Made by a program: the position numbers and the translations under genes. Below, piece by piece: positions 1 to 7,670 of a DNA stretch of 36,503 bases. The notes below the pieces were generated by a model. The model ran no database searches. It was not told the DNA's origin and saw nothing but the letters and a program-made list of their open reading frames with translations. The stretch lies in assembly GCA_016290595.1 (NCBI GenBank), contig JAEEUR010000014.1, positions 1 through 36,503 of the forward strand. The letters are read 5' to 3'. The DNA is from Lachnospiraceae bacterium. GTDB taxonomy: Bacteria > Bacillota > Clostridia > Lachnospirales > Lachnospiraceae. Numbering within the stretch: the stretch's first letter is position 1; each line of letters starts with the position of its first letter.

Positions 1-1
1 G

Positions 2-832
2 CTCTCCTCCGCCCTGGTGGACGTCATCGAGAGAAACGGAGGCCAGGTCTGGTACGACAGCGAGGTCCCACCGTTCCTCTACAATAAGGACGGGAGCGTG
101 GCCGGCGTGGCGGTCGGCGACAAAAAGATCTACGCGAAGGAGGTCATCTCCAACGTCATCCCGAACAACGTCTTCAACATGAGCGACCCGAAGGTGATCC
201 CGGAGCAGAACTTAAAGCTCGCCAACGCCCGTGAGTTCGGCATCTCCGTTGCGACTATCTATCTGGGACTGGACTGTACGGCCGAAGAGCTGGGCATGAA
301 GGACTACACCATCTTCATCAAGGGCTACGACAATCCGCGCGCGCAGTACGATCACCGTCTGGAGGACGGCCTCTATATCGTCAACTGCCTGAACCGCGTG
401 GTGCCGGACAGTTCGCCCGAAGGCACCTGCACGCTCTTCTTTACCATCCCGATCTTCGGCTGCGACGTGCCGAAGGACTTAAAGCCACAGGATTACAAGA
501 AGTACAAGAACGAGATCGCGAAGAAGTACATCGAAGATGCGGAAAAGACCCTGGGCATTTCGATCCTGCCGCATATCGAGGAGATCTCCGTGGCGACGCC
601 GGTGACCTTCGCCCGCTACCTGGGCACGCCCGAGGGCACCATCTACGGCTACAAGCTGTCCGGCTGGGACAACCTGATGGCCCGCACCGCCGGCGAAAAG
701 ACCGACTATGCGATCCCGGGCCTTTCCTTCTGCGGCGGCCACTATATCCGCGGGGACGGCTACAGCTGCGCGTATGCGATGGGGGACACGGTCGGAAAAC
801 GGGTCGCGAAACGCGTGAAAGGAGGTGCCTGA
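2..832 (+). CDS. FAD-dependent oxidoreductase, phytoene-desaturase-like (C-terminal part)
   Basis: The gene enters from the left edge: the frame is open from base 2, and the GTG offered at base 17 is an internal Val codon. The visible 276 residues look like the C-terminal two thirds of an NAD(P)/FAD-dependent oxidoreductase of the phytoene desaturase/amine oxidase fold. The first residues (ALVDVIERNGGQV) match the stretch where these enzymes build the second FAD-contacting segment, and the end (GLSFCGGHYIRGDGYS...AMGDTVGKRVAKRV) matches the closing FAD-binding helix. The substrate cannot be read. Its stop overlaps the SD of the next gene (ggaggt, TGA at 830-832), so the two are translationally coupled, and the downstream flavin/2Fe-2S reductase is a plausible electron partner. 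The N-terminal dinucleotide-binding GxGxxG lies outside the window. Carotenoid synthesis is not implied. Confidence 0.7.
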   Translation, partial: LSSALVDVIERNGGQVWYDSEVPPFLYNKDGSVAGVAVGDKKIYAKEVISNVIPNNVFNMSDPKVIPEQNLKLANAREFGISVATIYLGLDCTAEELGMKDYTIFIKGYDNPRAQYDHRLEDGLYIVNCLNRVVPDSSPEGTCTLFFTIPIFGCDVPKDLKPQDYKKYKNEIAKKYIEDAEKTLGISILPHIEEISVATPVTFARYLGTPEGTIYGYKLSGWDNLMARTAGEKTDYAIPGLSFCGGHYIRGDGYSCAYAMGDTVGKRVAKRVKGGA

Positions 833-833
833 G

Positions 834-2033
834 ATGTCCAAACTGAAAAACCTGAATCCGATGGATTTCACGAAGATGACGCCTGCGCGGAACGAGATCA
901 TTGACGCCGCGCCGGCCAGAGCGCTGCCGAAGGCGTCCTCCTACCTGCCGAACCAGATCGCGGCGGCCCTGCACCCCGAGGTCCAGCACCTGAAGGTGAC
1001 CAGGATCCGCGTCTGGAGCCCGGACACCAAGAGCTATTTCCTGGTCCCGGACGAAGAAAAAGGCACGGAAAAGCTGGCGTATTTCAGCGCCGGCCAGTAT
1101 ATCAGCCTGTCGATGAAGATGGGGGACAGCTTCGTGACGCGCCCGTATTCGCTCGCTTCCTCGCCGAAGGAGGCGCTGGCGGGCGAATACATGATCACGG
1201 TGCGCCGCGCGGCCGGCGGCTTCGTATCGGACTACATTTTAGACAACTGGCAGGAGGGGACGAAGGTCACGGCCTCCGCGCCGCTCGGCGAATTCACCTA
1301 TGAGCCGCTTCGGGACGCGAAGCACATCGTGGGCCTGGCCGGCGGCAGCGGCATCACGCCATTCCGCTCGCTCGCCCGGGCGATCGCGGACGGCGACGAG
1401 GACGCGGAACTGACGCTCCTTTACGGCAGCCGCACGCGCGCGGACGCCGTCTTCGCGGCGGAATTCGAGATCCTGGCCAAGAGCTGCCCGCGCTTCCGCT
1501 ACGTCAACGTCTTAAGCGACGAGGAAGCGCCCGGCTACGAGCACGGCTTCTTAAGCGCGGAACTGATTAAAAAGTACGCGCCGGAGGGCGAATATTCCGT
1601 TTTCCTCTGCGGCCCGAAGGCCATGTACGACTTCCTGGATAAGGAACTGCCGAAGCTGGGCCTCCGCCGCAAGTTCATCCGCCACGAGCTCTTCGGCGAG
1701 GTGAAGGATCCGTCGAAGGAGGCGGGCTATCCCGGCGCGGACGCGGAACGCTACCAGCTGACGGTCCGGATCTGCGGAGAAGAGAAGGTCATTTCCTGCG
1801 GCGCGAAGGAAACGCTGCTGGTCGCCATGGAAAAGGGCGGCATCGCGGCGCCGTCGCACTGCCGCAGCGGCGTTTGCGGCTGGTGCCGGTCCAAGCTGGT
1901 GAGCGGGAACGTCTTCGTGCCGGCCTCGGTGGACGGCCGGCGGGAAGCGGACCTGATCTACGGCTTCGTGCACCCCTGCTGCACCTTCCCGTTGAGCGAT
2001 ATCGTGCTGGACGTGCCGCCGTTCAAGCCGTAA
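834..2033 (+). CDS. Ferredoxin-reductase-type flavoprotein with C-terminal 2Fe-2S domain
   Basis: This is a 399-residue electron-transfer protein. Domains in order are: an N-terminal extension (about 1-50); an FAD-binding beta barrel with the flavin motif RPYSLASSP at 103-111; an NAD(P)-binding lobe with GLAGGSGITPFRSLARA and a late CGPKAMYDFL; and a plant-type 2Fe-2S ferredoxin domain whose ligands are C343, C348 and C351 (SHCRSGVCGWC) plus C382 or C383. The order FAD-NAD-2Fe-2S is that of flavodoxin/ferredoxin reductase family 1 and of Hmp/VanB-type reductases. The ORF track starts at GTG 825, but ATG 834 sits 7 nt after ggaggt (821-826) and is preferred. It probably passes electrons between NAD(P)H and the FAD enzyme upstream; that pairing is inferred from coupling alone. 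Confidence 0.85.
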   Translation: MSKLKNLNPMDFTKMTPARNEIIDAAPARALPKASSYLPNQIAAALHPEVQHLKVTRIRVWSPDTKSYFLVPDEEKGTEKLAYFSAGQYISLSMKMGDSFVTRPYSLASSPKEALAGEYMITVRRAAGGFVSDYILDNWQEGTKVTASAPLGEFTYEPLRDAKHIVGLAGGSGITPFRSLARAIADGDEDAELTLLYGSRTRADAVFAAEFEILAKSCPRFRYVNVLSDEEAPGYEHGFLSAELIKKYAPEGEYSVFLCGPKAMYDFLDKELPKLGLRRKFIRHELFGEVKDPSKEAGYPGADAERYQLTVRICGEEKVISCGAKETLLVAMEKGGIAAPSHCRSGVCGWCRSKLVSGNVFVPASVDGRREADLIYGFVHPCCTFPLSDIVLDVPPFKP

Positions 2034-2101
2034 GAAAAAGAGACCGGTGCCGGTGCGGAAACCGGCCCCGAAAGAAAAATGCATAGACAAAAAGGTGAAC
2101 T

Positions 2102-3034
2102 ATGAGCTGTCTTGACGAATTATACGAACAGTTTCCGGTCCGGAACACGGCGGAGCAGAAGAAAAACTTCCGAAGCTGGGCGGCCGCCCAGGCGGAAAAG
2201 AGCGGATGGACCGTCCGGGAAGAGGAAAACGAAGAGCATATCAACCTGGTGATCGGGGACCCGGAGAAGGCGAAGCTGCTGTTTACGGCGCACTACGATA
2301 CGCCCCGCCGCTCGTTCCTGCCCAACGTCCTGCTCCCCGCGAACAAGACGCTGAAGACCCTGTACACCTTCGGCGTGCTCCTTCCCATGCTGGCGGTGGC
2401 GGTCGGCGCGGCTCTGCTGGCCGGACAGGCGGCCGGCGGCTTCGGCACTATGACCGGGCGGATGACGACCATGGTGACCTATATGATCCTCTATTTCGCC
2501 CTGTTTTTCCTGCTGCTCCGCGGGCCGGCGAATCGTGAGAACAAAAACGACAACAGCTCCGGCGCGGCGGCCGTACTGGATCTGGCCGCACGGCTTGCCG
2601 GAAACGGATCGGCAGCGCTCATCCTTTTCGACGACGAGGAGAAGGGCAAGAAAGGCTCGAAGGCCTGGACGGCGGCGCATCCGACCTTAAAGTCCGGCCT
2701 GCTGGACGTCAATCTGGACTGCGTCGGCAACGGAGAGCACGTGATCGTGAGCGTTCCGCCGGAGGCGGAGCACGACCCGGCCTGGCCCGCGCTGAAGGCG
2801 GCACTGGAAGAACTGGACGCCGTGATCCTGCCCGCCGGATCGACCGCGATGAACAGCGACCAGAAAAACTTCGAAAAAGGCGTCGGCATCTGCGTCTGCC
2901 TGAAAAAGAAGAAGCTCTACTACACGCCGCGCATCCACACAAGCCGCGATACCGTCGCCTCCGGGGAGACGGTGGACCGCCTGGTCGGCGCGCTGGCTTC
3001 CTTCGCCGGCGGGGCGCCTGCGCAGAAAGCATAA
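2102..3034 (+). CDS. M28-family-like zinc peptidase with two inserted membrane helices
   Basis: A 310-residue protein with the M28 aminopeptidase ligand pattern: H64-x-D66 (TAHYDT), the bridging Asp of NDNSSG at 150, the Glu-Glu pair in FDDEEKGKKGS (179-180), an Asp in NLDCVGNGE, and a late His in RIHTSRDTV. Between the first His and the bridging Asp, where soluble M28 enzymes have a short loop, two hydrophobic stretches (about 84-108 and 122-140) look like transmembrane helices. The active site should therefore be held at the membrane. The start is ATG 2102 after aaaggtg. It is separated from the reductase gene by 68 nt with no clear promoter, so it may be the last gene of the operon; a strong hairpin follows at 3058. 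Substrate unknown. A second, more conventional M28 gene lies at 34845. Confidence 0.75.
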   Translation: MSCLDELYEQFPVRNTAEQKKNFRSWAAAQAEKSGWTVREEENEEHINLVIGDPEKAKLLFTAHYDTPRRSFLPNVLLPANKTLKTLYTFGVLLPMLAVAVGAALLAGQAAGGFGTMTGRMTTMVTYMILYFALFFLLLRGPANRENKNDNSSGAAAVLDLAARLAGNGSAALILFDDEEKGKKGSKAWTAAHPTLKSGLLDVNLDCVGNGEHVIVSVPPEAEHDPAWPALKAALEELDAVILPAGSTAMNSDQKNFEKGVGICVCLKKKKLYYTPRIHTSRDTVASGETVDRLVGALASFAGGAPAQKA

Positions 3035-3057
3035 ACGGAGAGAAAAAGCACAAAAAA

Positions 3058-3094
3058 AGAACGGAGCGCCTTGCCTTGCACGACGCCCCGCTCT
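3058..3094. terminator. Bidirectional rho-independent terminator
   Basis: An 11-bp stem (AGAACGGAGCG with CGCCCCGCTCT, including G-U pairs) with a 15-nt loop is flanked by A7 on the left and T6 on the right. It lies between two convergent genes and would stop the peptidase operon in one direction and the aquaporin gene in the other. Confidence 0.8.
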
Positions 3095-3105
3095 TTTTTA
3101 CCGTC

Positions 3106-3801
3106 TTATTTGTCTTTGCTTTCCAGGAACTTGTAGACGTACGCCGCCAGCGCCGCGCCGATCATCGGGCCGACGATGAAGACCCAGAGAGCCGCGATGG
3201 GTTCCGTGTTGCCGGAAATCGCCGCGATGACGGCCGGGCCGAAGCTGCGGGCCGGGTTCACGGAGGTGCCGGTGAGACCGATGCCGAGGATGTGCACGAC
3301 CACCAGGGTCAGGCCGATGACCAGCCCGCCGAAGGAGCCGTGGTTCGCTTTCTTGCTGGTGACGCCCAGGATGGCGGTCACGAAGATGAAGGTCAGGACG
3401 ATCTCCACCAAAAGGCCCGCGAGCGCGTTGCCGTTTACGCCGGCCAGACCGTTGGAACCGAAGCCGCCGGTCATATCCTTGACCTTGCCCAGCCCGAAGA
3501 TCGCGGCCAGAAGGCCGGACCCGGCCAGAGCGCCCAGACACTGGCTGATCACGTAGCCCGCAAACTCCTTGGCCTTCATGCCGCCGGAGAGCAGCACGCC
3601 CAGGGAAACGGCCGGGTTGATGTGACAGCCGGAAATGTTGCCGATGGAATAGGCCATGGCTACGATGGTCAGGCCGAAGGCGAAGGCGGTCAGAATATAT
3701 CCGCCGCCGGCTGCCGCGTCACAGCCGACCAGCATGGCAGTCCCGCAGCCCAAAACCACCAGCGTACAGGTTCCGATAAATTCCGCAATGTACTTTTTCA
3801 T
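3106..3801 (-). CDS. aqpZ: Aquaporin, AqpZ-like MIP channel
   Basis: A 231-residue integral membrane protein of the major intrinsic protein family, with six membrane spans and two half-helix NPA boxes: HINPAVS (62-64) and SVNPARS (182-184). The selectivity-filter residues read His170, Thr179 and Arg185, as in water-selective AqpZ. The residue after NPAR is Ser, whereas glycerol facilitators have Asp, so water rather than glycerol is the expected substrate. The start has aaggaggg 8 nt upstream of ATG 3801. It is a single-gene unit with its own promoter and the shared terminator at 3058-3094. The long plus-strand ORFs across this region are shadows. Confidence 0.9.
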   Translation of the reverse strand: MKKYIAEFIGTCTLVVLGCGTAMLVGCDAAAGGGYILTAFAFGLTIVAMAYSIGNISGCHINPAVSLGVLLSGGMKAKEFAGYVISQCLGALAGSGLLAAIFGLGKVKDMTGGFGSNGLAGVNGNALAGLLVEIVLTFIFVTAILGVTSKKANHGSFGGLVIGLTLVVVHILGIGLTGTSVNPARSFGPAVIAAISGNTEPIAALWVFIVGPMIGAALAAYVYKFLESKDK

Positions 3802-3824
3802 AGGAAAAGCCCTCCTTTTTCATT

Positions 3825-3853
3825 ATTGTAGCATAGAAACGGGGGATGGGAAA
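3825..3853 (-). promoter_or_regulatory. Probable aquaporin promoter (extended -10)
   Basis: On the minus strand the sequence ATGCTACAAT gives a TACAAT -10 box (3825-3830) preceded by TGC, an extended -10. The -35 is weak (TTTCCC or TTCCCA at spacing 17 or 16). It lies 23 nt upstream of the aquaporin start. Confidence 0.5.
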
Positions 3854-3893
3854 GAAAAAAAGGCAAATCGCCCTGATTTTCTTGCTTCCTTCA

Positions 3894-3922
3894 TTGACCT
3901 TGCCTCCGCTTCATGTTACGAT
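3894..3922 (+). promoter_or_regulatory. Promoter of the PTS IIC gene
   Basis: TTGACC (3894-3899), a 17-nt spacer, and TACGAT (3917-3922) preceded by TG form a good sigma-A promoter. It lies inside the ORF-track version of the PTS gene, which supports the downstream start at 3972 over 3846. Confidence 0.65.
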
Positions 3923-3971
3923 TCGGGAAATGGTGAAGCACGCCCCGGACCGGCGGGATCGGAGGGAAGGA

Positions 3972-5060
3972 ATGGAAAAACTTAAAGCGTTCCTGAAACG
4001 GAAGGATATCGAGATCTCATTGAAGCGCTACGGGATCGACGCGCTCGGCGCCATGGCGCAGGGCCTGTTCTGCTCGCTGCTGATCGGGACCATCATCAAT
4101 ACGCTCGGCACGCAGCTGGGTCTGAAATTCCTGACGGAGCCCGTCGCGACGGTCGGCACGGTGACCTACACCGTGGGCGGTATCGCCTCCGCTATGAGCG
4201 GCCCGGCGATGGCGGTGGCCATCGGCTATGCCTTAAAATGCCCGCCGCTGGTGCTCTTTTCCATGATCTCCGTGGGCTTTGCAGCCAACGCCCTGGGCGG
4301 AGCCGGCGGCCCGCTGGCGGTGCTCTTCATCGCCATCCTTTCCGCGGAATGCGGCAAGGCGGTCTCCAAGGAAACGAAGGTCGATATCCTCGTCACGCCG
4401 CTCGTGACCATCGGCATCGGCGTGTTTTTATCCTGGCTGATCGCGCCGCCCATCGGGAAAGCCGCCATGTGGGTCGGCAACCTGATCATGTGGGCGACCG
4501 AACTGCAGCCCTTCCTGATGGGAATCCTGGTCTCCGTGCTGGTCGGCATGGCGTTAACGCTTCCGATCTCCTCCGCTGCGATCTGCGCGGCGCTGGGCTT
4601 AACGGGCCTTGCTGGCGGTGCGGCAGTCGCCGGCTGCTGCGCGCAGATGATCGGCTTTGCCGTCATTTCCTTTAAAGAAAACCGCTGGGGCGGCCTGGTC
4701 TCCCAGGGCCTGGGCACCTCCATGCTGCAGATGGGCAACATCGTCAAGAACCCGAAGATCTGGATCGCGCCGACGCTGGCTTCCGCCGTGACGGGCCCGC
4801 TCGCGACCTGCCTCTTCAAGCTGAAGATGAACGGCGCGCCGGTCTCCTCCGGCATGGGCACCTGCGGCCTGGTCGGGCAGATCGGCGTCTATACCGGCTG
4901 GGTTAACGATATCGCGGCCGGCACCAAAGAGGCCATCACCTCTTTCGACTGGATCGGCCTGATCCTGATCTCCTTCGTCCTGCCGGCGCTTCTGTCTCTG
5001 GCGTTCCATGCCCTTGTCAAAAACCTCGGCCTGGTCAAAGACGGCGATATGAAGCTGTAA
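3972..5060 (+). CDS. PTS transporter subunit IIC (PTS_EIIC_2-like)
   Basis: A 362-residue, almost wholly hydrophobic protein with about ten membrane segments. Gly/Ala-rich repeats such as GTVTYTVGGIASAMSGPA, a central GGAGGPLAVLF loop, and a late PVSSGMGTCGLVGQIGVYTGW segment are typical of the PTS EIIC family named PTS_EIIC_2. Start ATG 3972 follows ggagggaagga at a normal distance, and the promoter at 3894-3922 excludes the longer track start at 3846. No IIA or IIB gene is visible nearby, so it either borrows those subunits or transports without phosphorylation; the substrate is unknown. Its terminator is interrupted by the IS element 37 nt after the stop. Confidence 0.75.
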   Translation: MEKLKAFLKRKDIEISLKRYGIDALGAMAQGLFCSLLIGTIINTLGTQLGLKFLTEPVATVGTVTYTVGGIASAMSGPAMAVAIGYALKCPPLVLFSMISVGFAANALGGAGGPLAVLFIAILSAECGKAVSKETKVDILVTPLVTIGIGVFLSWLIAPPIGKAAMWVGNLIMWATELQPFLMGILVSVLVGMALTLPISSAAICAALGLTGLAGGAAVAGCCAQMIGFAVISFKENRWGGLVSQGLGTSMLQMGNIVKNPKIWIAPTLASAVTGPLATCLFKLKMNGAPVSSGMGTCGLVGQIGVYTGWVNDIAAGTKEAITSFDWIGLILISFVLPALLSLAFHALVKNLGLVKDGDMKL

Positions 5061-5077
5061 GGAACGGTACAGAAAAT

Positions 5078-5097
5078 AAAAAACGGCGCCCGGCCGG
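5078..5097 (+). terminator. Left half of the PTS-gene terminator, split by the IS
   Basis: AAAAAACGGCGCCCGG (5078-5093) is the ascending arm of a hairpin whose other arm, CCGGGCGCCGTTTTT, lies 1.5 kb away at 6579-6593. Removing the IS and one CGG copy restores a perfect 10-bp GC stem with loop CCGGA, flanked by A and T runs. The last three bases (5095-5097, CGG) are the left target duplication. Confidence 0.85.
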
Positions 5098-5142
5098 TGA
5101 TATGTACCCAGTTTCCTGGACACATTGATTTATGACCGAGGC

Positions 5143-5946
5143 TTAACAGGTGGATGCCATTCTGTATTTAACAGGTGGCATCCACTTTGTTTTCGCCTGG
5201 ATGCGCTCATTATTGTAGTAGTCAATGTATTCGTCCATAGCTGCGGAAAACTCCTCGTAGGACCGATAGTCCTTCTCACACCCATAAAACATCTCGTTCT
5301 TTAGTCTCCCGAAGAAAGTCTCCATGATGCTGTTATCATAGCAGTTCCCTTTCCGGGACATGGACTGTATGATGCCTTTCTCTTTGATCGCATTTCTGTA
5401 ATAAGCGTGCTGGTACTGCCAGCCCTGGTCGGAATGAACAATCAGGCCTTTGAGCGATGCAAACCTGCCAAGCCCTTTCTCCAGCATCCTTCGGATCTGT
5501 TCCATGTTTGGACTCTGTGAGAGATCGTAAGAGATGACCTCATTCGTGTGCATGTCCAGAATCGGGGAGAGATAGCATTTCCCCCAGGGAAAACTGAATT
5601 GGGAGACGTCCGTCGTCCATTTCTCAAAAGGCTTTGTCGTGCTGAAGTCTCTGTTGATGAGGTTATCGGCTATCTTTCCCACTTCTCCCTGATAGGAATA
5701 ATACTTCTCCTTCGGACGTTTCCCTTTCAGTCCCATGCAGTGCATCAGCCGCTGTACCTTCTTGTGATTTACCTTATAGCCTCTGTTGATCAGTTCGTGA
5801 TAGACTCTGCGGACACCGTATCGTCCGTTGTTGTGTTCAAAGATATCTCTGATCATACCGGCTGTCTCTTCATTTCTTTTGGCTACAGCGTCTTCTTTTG
5901 AGATCTCATAATAGTATGTAGATCGAGACAGCCCCATCACTTTCAA
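5143..5946 (-). CDS. IS3-family transposase orfB (DDE integrase)
   Basis: A 267-residue reading frame carrying the HTH_21 segment (MIRDIFEHNNGRYGVRRVYHEL) and the rve integrase core. The catalytic triad is visible as Asp in WTTDVSQF, Asp in LIVHSDQGWQYQ, and Glu in NSIMETFFGRLKNE. The TTG offered as the start is probably not used: the frame stays open upstream through EKAAIVKELRENGYQLRHLL, which overlaps the end of orfA. Expression is therefore expected as an OrfAB fusion by -1 frameshifting at the A5G run (5997-6002). The ORF ends 45 bp from the left inverted repeat. Confidence 0.92.
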   Translation of the reverse strand: MKVMGLSRSTYYYEISKEDAVAKRNEETAGMIRDIFEHNNGRYGVRRVYHELINRGYKVNHKKVQRLMHCMGLKGKRPKEKYYSYQGEVGKIADNLINRDFSTTKPFEKWTTDVSQFSFPWGKCYLSPILDMHTNEVISYDLSQSPNMEQIRRMLEKGLGRFASLKGLIVHSDQGWQYQHAYYRNAIKEKGIIQSMSRKGNCYDNSIMETFFGRLKNEMFYGCEKDYRSYEEFSAAMDEYIDYYNNERIQAKTKWMPPVKYRMASTC

Positions 5947-5954
5947 AAGATGTC

Positions 5955-6527
5955 TCAGCTGATATCCGTTTTCTCTGAGTTCTTTGACGATCGCTGCTTT
6001 TTCGCCTTGAGATGCGCAGCTTCCTTTTCTTCTCTCAAGGCGATCTCTTTTTTTATTACTTCGATCTCCGCCTTGATATACGCATTCTCCGCTCTCAATC
6101 GTACGAGTTCTTCATACTCGGATTCATTGAGCTTTCTCGGATTGTTGTAGTTGAGTTTCTTCATCTGGGGCTCCTTTGGTGGTCGGCCTTTCTTTAAGTT
6201 TACAAGACTATTATACCCTTCGTTTTCATATTTGCGAACCCATTGATACAACAATCCTCTAGCAATTCCCGCATCAATAGCCACTGATGTGATGGATGCT
6301 CCGGCTAGCACCTTGGATACCAGTTCCAGCCGTTCCTCAGGACTCCATTCCTTATTCTGACTTTTGTGTTTTAGAACATCCGGGCCATTTGCTTCTTCCA
6401 TGCGGACCCATCGTCGAACCATGTGGCGAAAGTTTTCCGGATCCTTTATTCCATCCGGAGTCTCAGGCCACTTTCCTTCCCTGTACAGTTCAACGCATTT
6501 CCGCTTGTACTCGTAACTGTAACGCAT
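5955..6527 (-). CDS. IS3-family transposase orfA (helix-turn-helix)
   Basis: A 190-residue protein with an N-terminal helix-turn-helix (RYSYEYKRKCVELYREG), a second HTH (SITSVAIDAGIARGLLYQWVRKYENEG), and a C-terminal heptad stretch rich in Glu, Leu and Lys, suited to multimerisation with OrfB. The start is ATG 6527, with ggaggg 8 nt upstream; the track start at 6602 lies outside the element, in the target DNA, and is rejected. Near its end the codons AAA AAG within GCGAAAAAGC form a plausible slippery site for the -1 shift into orfB. Confidence 0.9.
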   Translation of the reverse strand: MRYSYEYKRKCVELYREGKWPETPDGIKDPENFRHMVRRWVRMEEANGPDVLKHKSQNKEWSPEERLELVSKVLAGASITSVAIDAGIARGLLYQWVRKYENEGYNSLVNLKKGRPPKEPQMKKLNYNNPRKLNESEYEELVRLRAENAYIKAEIEVIKKEIALREEKEAAHLKAKKQRSSKNSEKTDIS

Positions 6528-6574
6528 AAAATATACCCTCCTTACTGGTTGTCCAGTAAAGAGGGTACATATCA

Positions 6575-6593
6575 CGGACCGGGCGCCGTTTTT
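6575..6593 (+). terminator. Right half of the split PTS-gene terminator
   Basis: The right target duplication CGG (6575-6577) is followed by A and the descending arm CCGGGCGCCGTTTTT (6579-6593). It pairs perfectly with 5078-5093 once the IS is removed. In the present state the two arms are separated by the whole element and are unlikely to act as a terminator. Confidence 0.85.
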
Positions 6594-6634
6594 GCGTGAC
6601 AAAAAAGCTTACAGCAGCGGTGTAAGGACGGGTC

Positions 6635-6663
6635 TTGCATTTTCCGCCGGCCTGTGAAATAAT
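6635..6663 (+). promoter_or_regulatory. Probable promoter of the deacetylase gene
   Basis: TTGCAT (6635-6640), a 17-nt spacer, and AATAAT (6658-6663) lie 68 nt before ATG 6731. The -10 matches consensus at five of six positions; the -35 is weaker. Confidence 0.5.
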
Positions 6664-6730
6664 GACGGCAGCGAAGACGTCGGCGAAAAGAAGCCTGTCA
6701 GACCGAACAGAAACAAAGGAGGCGGCCCGC

Positions 6731-7597
6731 ATGTCCGTGAATCCGAGAAAGATCTATACCGCCTATCCCGGCGGCCTTGAAAAAGCCTTTACCATGAGCT
6801 ATGACGACGGCAACGACTGCGACATCCCGCTCGTGGAGATGATGCGGAAATACGGGGTGAAAGGCACTTTCAACGTCAATTCGGGCTGCTGTCCGCCCGA
6901 ACGGTTGCCCCACGGGAAAAAGCCGTGGGCCCGGCTCCCGTTAAGCGAGCTGATCGACCTTTACGGGGACGATATGGAGATCGCCGTGCACGGCCGGATC
7001 CATCCGACCTGGGACCGCCTGCCTTCGCCGAACGCGATGCAGGACATCCTGGACGACAGGCGGGAACTGGAACGCACGACCGGAAAGATCATCCGCGGAG
7101 CGGCCTATCCGAACGGCAGCTATAACGACGACGTGGCCGAGATCCTGCGCCTCGCCGGCTTCGTGTACTGCCGGACCACCCCCTGCACGGGCAGCTACAA
7201 GCATCTTCCGCAGGACCTCCTGCGGCTGCAGGGGACGACTCGCAATACCGATCCGCGCTGCCAGGCGCTGGCCGAAGAATTCGTGAAGCCGCACACGCCC
7301 GGCCGGCCCCTGTGGCTCTACTATCTCTGGGGCCACAGCTACGAATTTGTCGAAAACGACAGCTGGGACAGTCTGGAAAAGCTGCTCGCCACCGTCGGCG
7401 GGCGCGAGGACATCTGGTACGCGACCAATATCGAGATCTTCGATTATCTGAACGCATCCCGGCTGCTCCGCTACGATATCGACATGAGCCGCGTCTATAA
7501 CCCGACGGACACCGAGATCTGGCTCCGCATCACCCGCGGAGAAGACGTGCAGTGCATCGCCGTTCCGCCTGCGGAGGAGCTGCAGCTGCCGGAATAA
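6731..7597 (+). CDS. Polysaccharide deacetylase family protein
   Basis: A 288-residue member of carbohydrate esterase family 4 (NodB homology). Motif 1 is FTMSYDDG with the catalytic and metal Asp pair at 25-26; the two metal His ligands are H87 and H91 (VHGRIHP); the later AAYPNGSYND segment corresponds to the R/A-Y-P-x-G motif that lines the groove. No signal peptide is seen, so it is either cytoplasmic or exported by an unusual route. Such enzymes remove N- or O-acetyl groups from amino sugars. Start ATG 6731 has aaaggagg 8 nt upstream; the track start at 6635 overlaps the promoter and is rejected. It sits alone between the IS and an AT-rich island. Confidence 0.82.
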   Translation: MSVNPRKIYTAYPGGLEKAFTMSYDDGNDCDIPLVEMMRKYGVKGTFNVNSGCCPPERLPHGKKPWARLPLSELIDLYGDDMEIAVHGRIHPTWDRLPSPNAMQDILDDRRELERTTGKIIRGAAYPNGSYNDDVAEILRLAGFVYCRTTPCTGSYKHLPQDLLRLQGTTRNTDPRCQALAEEFVKPHTPGRPLWLYYLWGHSYEFVENDSWDSLEKLLATVGGREDIWYATNIEIFDYLNASRLLRYDIDMSRVYNPTDTEIWLRITRGEDVQCIAVPPAEELQLPE

Positions 7598-7610
7598 GGG
7601 CGGAAAAACT

Positions 7611-7634
7611 CATTTTGATGATCTTTTCAAAATG
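7611..7634. repeat. 8-bp inverted repeat in the AT-rich leader
   Basis: CATTTTGA and TCAAAATG are perfect complements separated by 8 nt, just after the deacetylase stop and before the small ORF. It could be a weak terminator or an operator; no T-run follows. Confidence 0.4.
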
Positions 7635-7670
7635 ATATATCCGGGTTTGATACTTGGAGGAGAAAACCTA

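Larger units (their letters stand above)
5098..6574 (-). mobile_element. IS3-family insertion sequence (1477 bp, complete)
   Basis: The element is bounded by 25-bp inverted repeats (5098-5122 and 6550-6574) that agree at 22 of 25 positions and begin TGATATGTACCC. A 3-bp target duplication, CGG, lies at 5095-5097 and 6575-6577. Inside are orfA and orfB on the minus strand in the overlapping, -1-shifted arrangement of the IS3 family. Both frames are open and the DDE residues are present, so the copy looks intact and possibly recent. It sits exactly in the loop of the PTS-gene terminator. GC content is clearly below that of the surrounding genes. Confidence 0.93.

Noticed and set aside
3076-3831. 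251-aa plus-strand ORF across the aquaporin
   Set aside because: Shadow of the MIP gene, whose NPA motifs and SD are on the minus strand.
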